NCBI GenBank assembly: GCA_022729775.1
Contig: DZBA01000189.1
Span: 1 to 6,746 of the forward strand
Direction of reading: 5' to 3'
From: Anaerolinea thermophila
GTDB lineage: Bacteria > Chloroflexota > Anaerolineae > Anaerolineales > Villigracilaceae
DNA: 6,746 nt
The notes beneath the pieces were generated by a model. That model searched no databases and was not told the DNA's origin. It saw only the letters and a program-made list of their open reading frames with translations. Below are positions 5,597-6,746 of this stretch, one piece after another (position 1 is the first letter of the stretch; every line of letters begins with the position of its first letter). The position numbers were made by a program, and so were the translations under genes.

Positions 5597-6482
5597 TGAT
5601 TAATTGTCCCAGCCAAAACAGCAGGCTGAAAACCAGCGCGGTTTGACCTGTGCCGGCAAGCGCGGCATTGAGCGGACGTCCCGCTTGAGTCAGCACGACG
5701 CGCGCGGCGCGATAAGCAATGGGGAAGGAGAGCCACGCAAGCAGCGAAAACCACGAAACGATTCCAAGCCACGCGGCAAGCGGCAAAACAAGATACGCAA
5801 TTGCCATGCAAATTAAATATTGCATCCTTGTCGCGCGTTCACCGATGATGACCGCCAGCGTGCGCTTATTTCCTTTGCGGTCATTTTCGATATCGCGTAA
5901 ATTGTTGACCACCAGAATCGCGGTGATAATCAAACCCGGCGGAACGGTCATCCACCACGCGGCGTGTGAGACAAACCCTGCTTGCACATAATATGTCCCC
6001 GCAACAGAAGCCAGCCCAAAAAAGATGAAAACAAAAATATCACCGAGCCCGTGATACCCAAGTGGGAAAGGTCCGCCGGTATAGGCAATGGCGGCGACAA
6101 TGGCAGCGAGACCAATGGCGGCGATGACCCATCCGCCAAGCCAGATAAGATACAAACCGAGCAAAGCAGCCGCGCCAAAAACAACCGCCATTCCAAACTT
6201 GACTTGATAAGGCGTGAGCAGCCCGGCTTGTGTGACGCGCGTGGGACCTAATCGCTCATGGGTGTCTGTTCCGCGCTCGAAGTCGAAAACATCGTTGGCG
6301 AGATTGCTTCCAATTTGTAAAAGCAAAGCAGCAAACAGGCAGACCAGTGTTGCGTCGAGTCGAAAAAATCCGTCACGCCATGCGAGCGCGCTTCCCATTA
6401 CCACGCCTGCCGCGGCGGCTGGCAGCGTGCGCGGACGGATTGCCAATCCCCAGGCGTGCCAGTTGATTGTTTGTTTGGTCAA
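5592..6482 (-). CDS. menA: 1,4-dihydroxy-2-naphthoate polyprenyltransferase (MenA), TTG start
   Basis: The enzyme attaches a polyprenyl chain to dihydroxynaphthoate in the membrane and yields demethylmenaquinone for the respiratory chain. With the TTG start the protein has 296 residues and about eight or nine membrane segments, typical for UbiA-family MenA. The first Asp-rich motif is NLANDVFDFERG (60-71: N63, D64, D67), followed by the MenA-like LGPTRVTQ (78-85). The second is NNLRDIENDRKGNKRTLAV (193-211: D197, D201). Both bind the Mg2+-diphosphate of the prenyl donor. I chose TTG (6480-6482) because a perfect AGGAGA lies 7 bases upstream (6490-6495) and MenA homology begins soon after it. 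A longer frame exists to another TTG at 6563, but that start lies inside a terminator-like hairpin and its extra 27 residues look non-coding. Confidence 0.92.
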   Translation of the reverse strand: MTKQTINWHAWGLAIRPRTLPAAAAGVVMGSALAWRDGFFRLDATLVCLFAALLLQIGSNLANDVFDFERGTDTHERLGPTRVTQAGLLTPYQVKFGMAVVFGAAALLGLYLIWLGGWVIAAIGLAAIVAAIAYTGGPFPLGYHGLGDIFVFIFFGLASVAGTYYVQAGFVSHAAWWMTVPPGLIITAILVVNNLRDIENDRKGNKRTLAVIIGERATRMQYLICMAIAYLVLPLAAWLGIVSWFSLLAWLSFPIAYRAARVVLTQAGRPLNAALAGTGQTALVFSLLFWLGQLIK

Positions 6483-6495
6483 GGGGGTATCTCCT
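6483..6495 (-). promoter_or_regulatory. Shine-Dalgarno that sets the menA TTG start
   Basis: On the minus strand AGGAGA (6490-6495) is followed by the 7-base spacer TACCCCC (6483-6489) and then TTG. The spacing is ideal, and no ATG or GTG in frame nearby competes with it. Confidence 0.75.
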
Positions 6496-6545
6496 ACGTT
6501 TCCAGCAATTCCCGATATGAAATTGGTCAGCAGTAAGAAAGCATG

Positions 6546-6601
6546 AAAAATCAGTACCGCCAAGTCGGTGCGAGATCAAGGCACAACTTGACGGTACTGA
6601 T
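6546..6601 (-). terminator. Terminator-like hairpin upstream of menA
   Basis: 6550-6565 and 6586-6601 form a 16-bp stem with one mismatch; in minus-strand RNA this is a U-G wobble. A further inner pairing joins GTGC (6568-6571) with GCAC (6581-6584). On the minus strand the stem is followed at once by TTTTT (6546-6550, partly shared with the stem). It may terminate a minus-strand transcript entering from the right, or act as an attenuator in the menA leader. The 64 bases at 6483-6546 form the rest of that leader; I see no clear promoter in them. Confidence 0.6.
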
Positions 6602-6602
6602 A

Positions 6603-6746
6603 GTCAGGCGAAAAGATAATCCAGGGGGAACGCAAAACGGCGAAAGCCAAATTGGCAGTCGCGCGCAAATAGGGGTACAGAAAAAAGAGCGGTCAACTGG
6701 TGTCCAGTTCCAATCCCCGGCACATAAAGGAAAAGAGCGAGTCCCA
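6603..6746. other. Right-edge stretch of unsettled coding status
   Basis: Three long frames are open here. On the minus strand one frame runs from the window edge to a stop at 6604-6606, just before the hairpin. A second minus frame runs on to a stop at 6551-6553. On the plus strand a frame from ATG 6543 is open for 68 codons to the edge, but has no good Shine-Dalgarno. The plus strand is purine-rich and has two small hairpins: GGC-GAAA-GCC (6639-6648, a GNRA-type loop) and AACTGG/CCAGTT (6695-6709, 3-base loop). The stop-then-terminator layout favours the minus frame ending at 6604, perhaps the 3' end of a gene outside the window. A structured RNA or repeat is the alternative. Confidence 0.35.

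Noticed and set aside
6568..6680. Possible 5' end of a group II intron, from GTGCG and a GNRA loop
   Set aside because: GTGCG lies inside the loop side of a hairpin, the rest of domain I is not recognisable, and no domain V or reverse transcriptase is within the window.
6691..6730. Possible tRNA or tmRNA 3' end, from a T-loop-like word near 6708-6718
   Set aside because: The bases flanking the supposed loop do not pair into a T-stem, and no acceptor or anticodon arm can be built.

Overview
The window looks like a stretch of bacterial chromosome, most likely from the phylum Chloroflexota (Anaerolineae-like). That assignment is an inference from protein style: a secreted repeat-helix protein of a type common there, an FHA-GAF-cyclase fusion, a MenA quinone prenyltransferase, and mid-range base composition with many GCGC-type words. 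No rRNA, tRNA or CRISPR array is visible. No phage gene or transposase gene is visible either.

Layout. Bases 13-158 hold a non-coding inverted-repeat element built from CACGGA/TCCGTG words. Next comes a promoter and a small three-helix membrane protein gene (226-648, +). It converges on a secreted helical protein with a Gly/Gln/Met-rich tail (781-1281, -), and terminator hairpins lie between them. Upstream of the secreted protein, and on the same strand, is a large signalling gene (1392-2801, -) with an FHA domain, a GAF-like domain and a class III nucleotide cyclase domain. A divergent 142-base gap separates it from a membrane-anchored alpha/beta hydrolase (2944-3912, +). An ABC importer pair of the nitrate/sulfonate/taurine type follows, with the ATPase at 4074-4829 and the permease at 4816-5556. 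The permease converges on menA (5592-6482, -), which appears to start at TTG behind a perfect Shine-Dalgarno sequence. The right end (6483-6746) holds the menA leader, a strong hairpin with a T-run, and a conserved-looking stretch whose coding status I cannot settle.

The main discovery is between the hydrolase and the ABC ATPase. A 103-bp element (3915-4017) has imperfect terminal inverted repeats (12 of 13 outer bases match, 17 of 21 overall). It is bounded on both sides by the same 8-bp word, CAATAACC. This is the signature of a miniature transposable element (MITE) with its target-site duplication. It sits two bases after the hydrolase stop codon, and that stop lies inside the duplication. 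Its core holds two adjacent hairpins whose six-base loops are perfectly complementary, so it could form a kissing-loop or a switching RNA. Removing the element and one repeat copy leaves about 50 bases between the hydrolase and the ATPase, so the three genes may once have formed a tighter operon.

How the genes work together. The ABC ATPase and permease clearly form one importer, but no substrate-binding protein is present here. MenA makes demethylmenaquinone for the respiratory chain. The cyclase is a cytoplasmic signalling enzyme that probably binds a phosphothreonine partner. I see no direct evidence linking these functions to each other.
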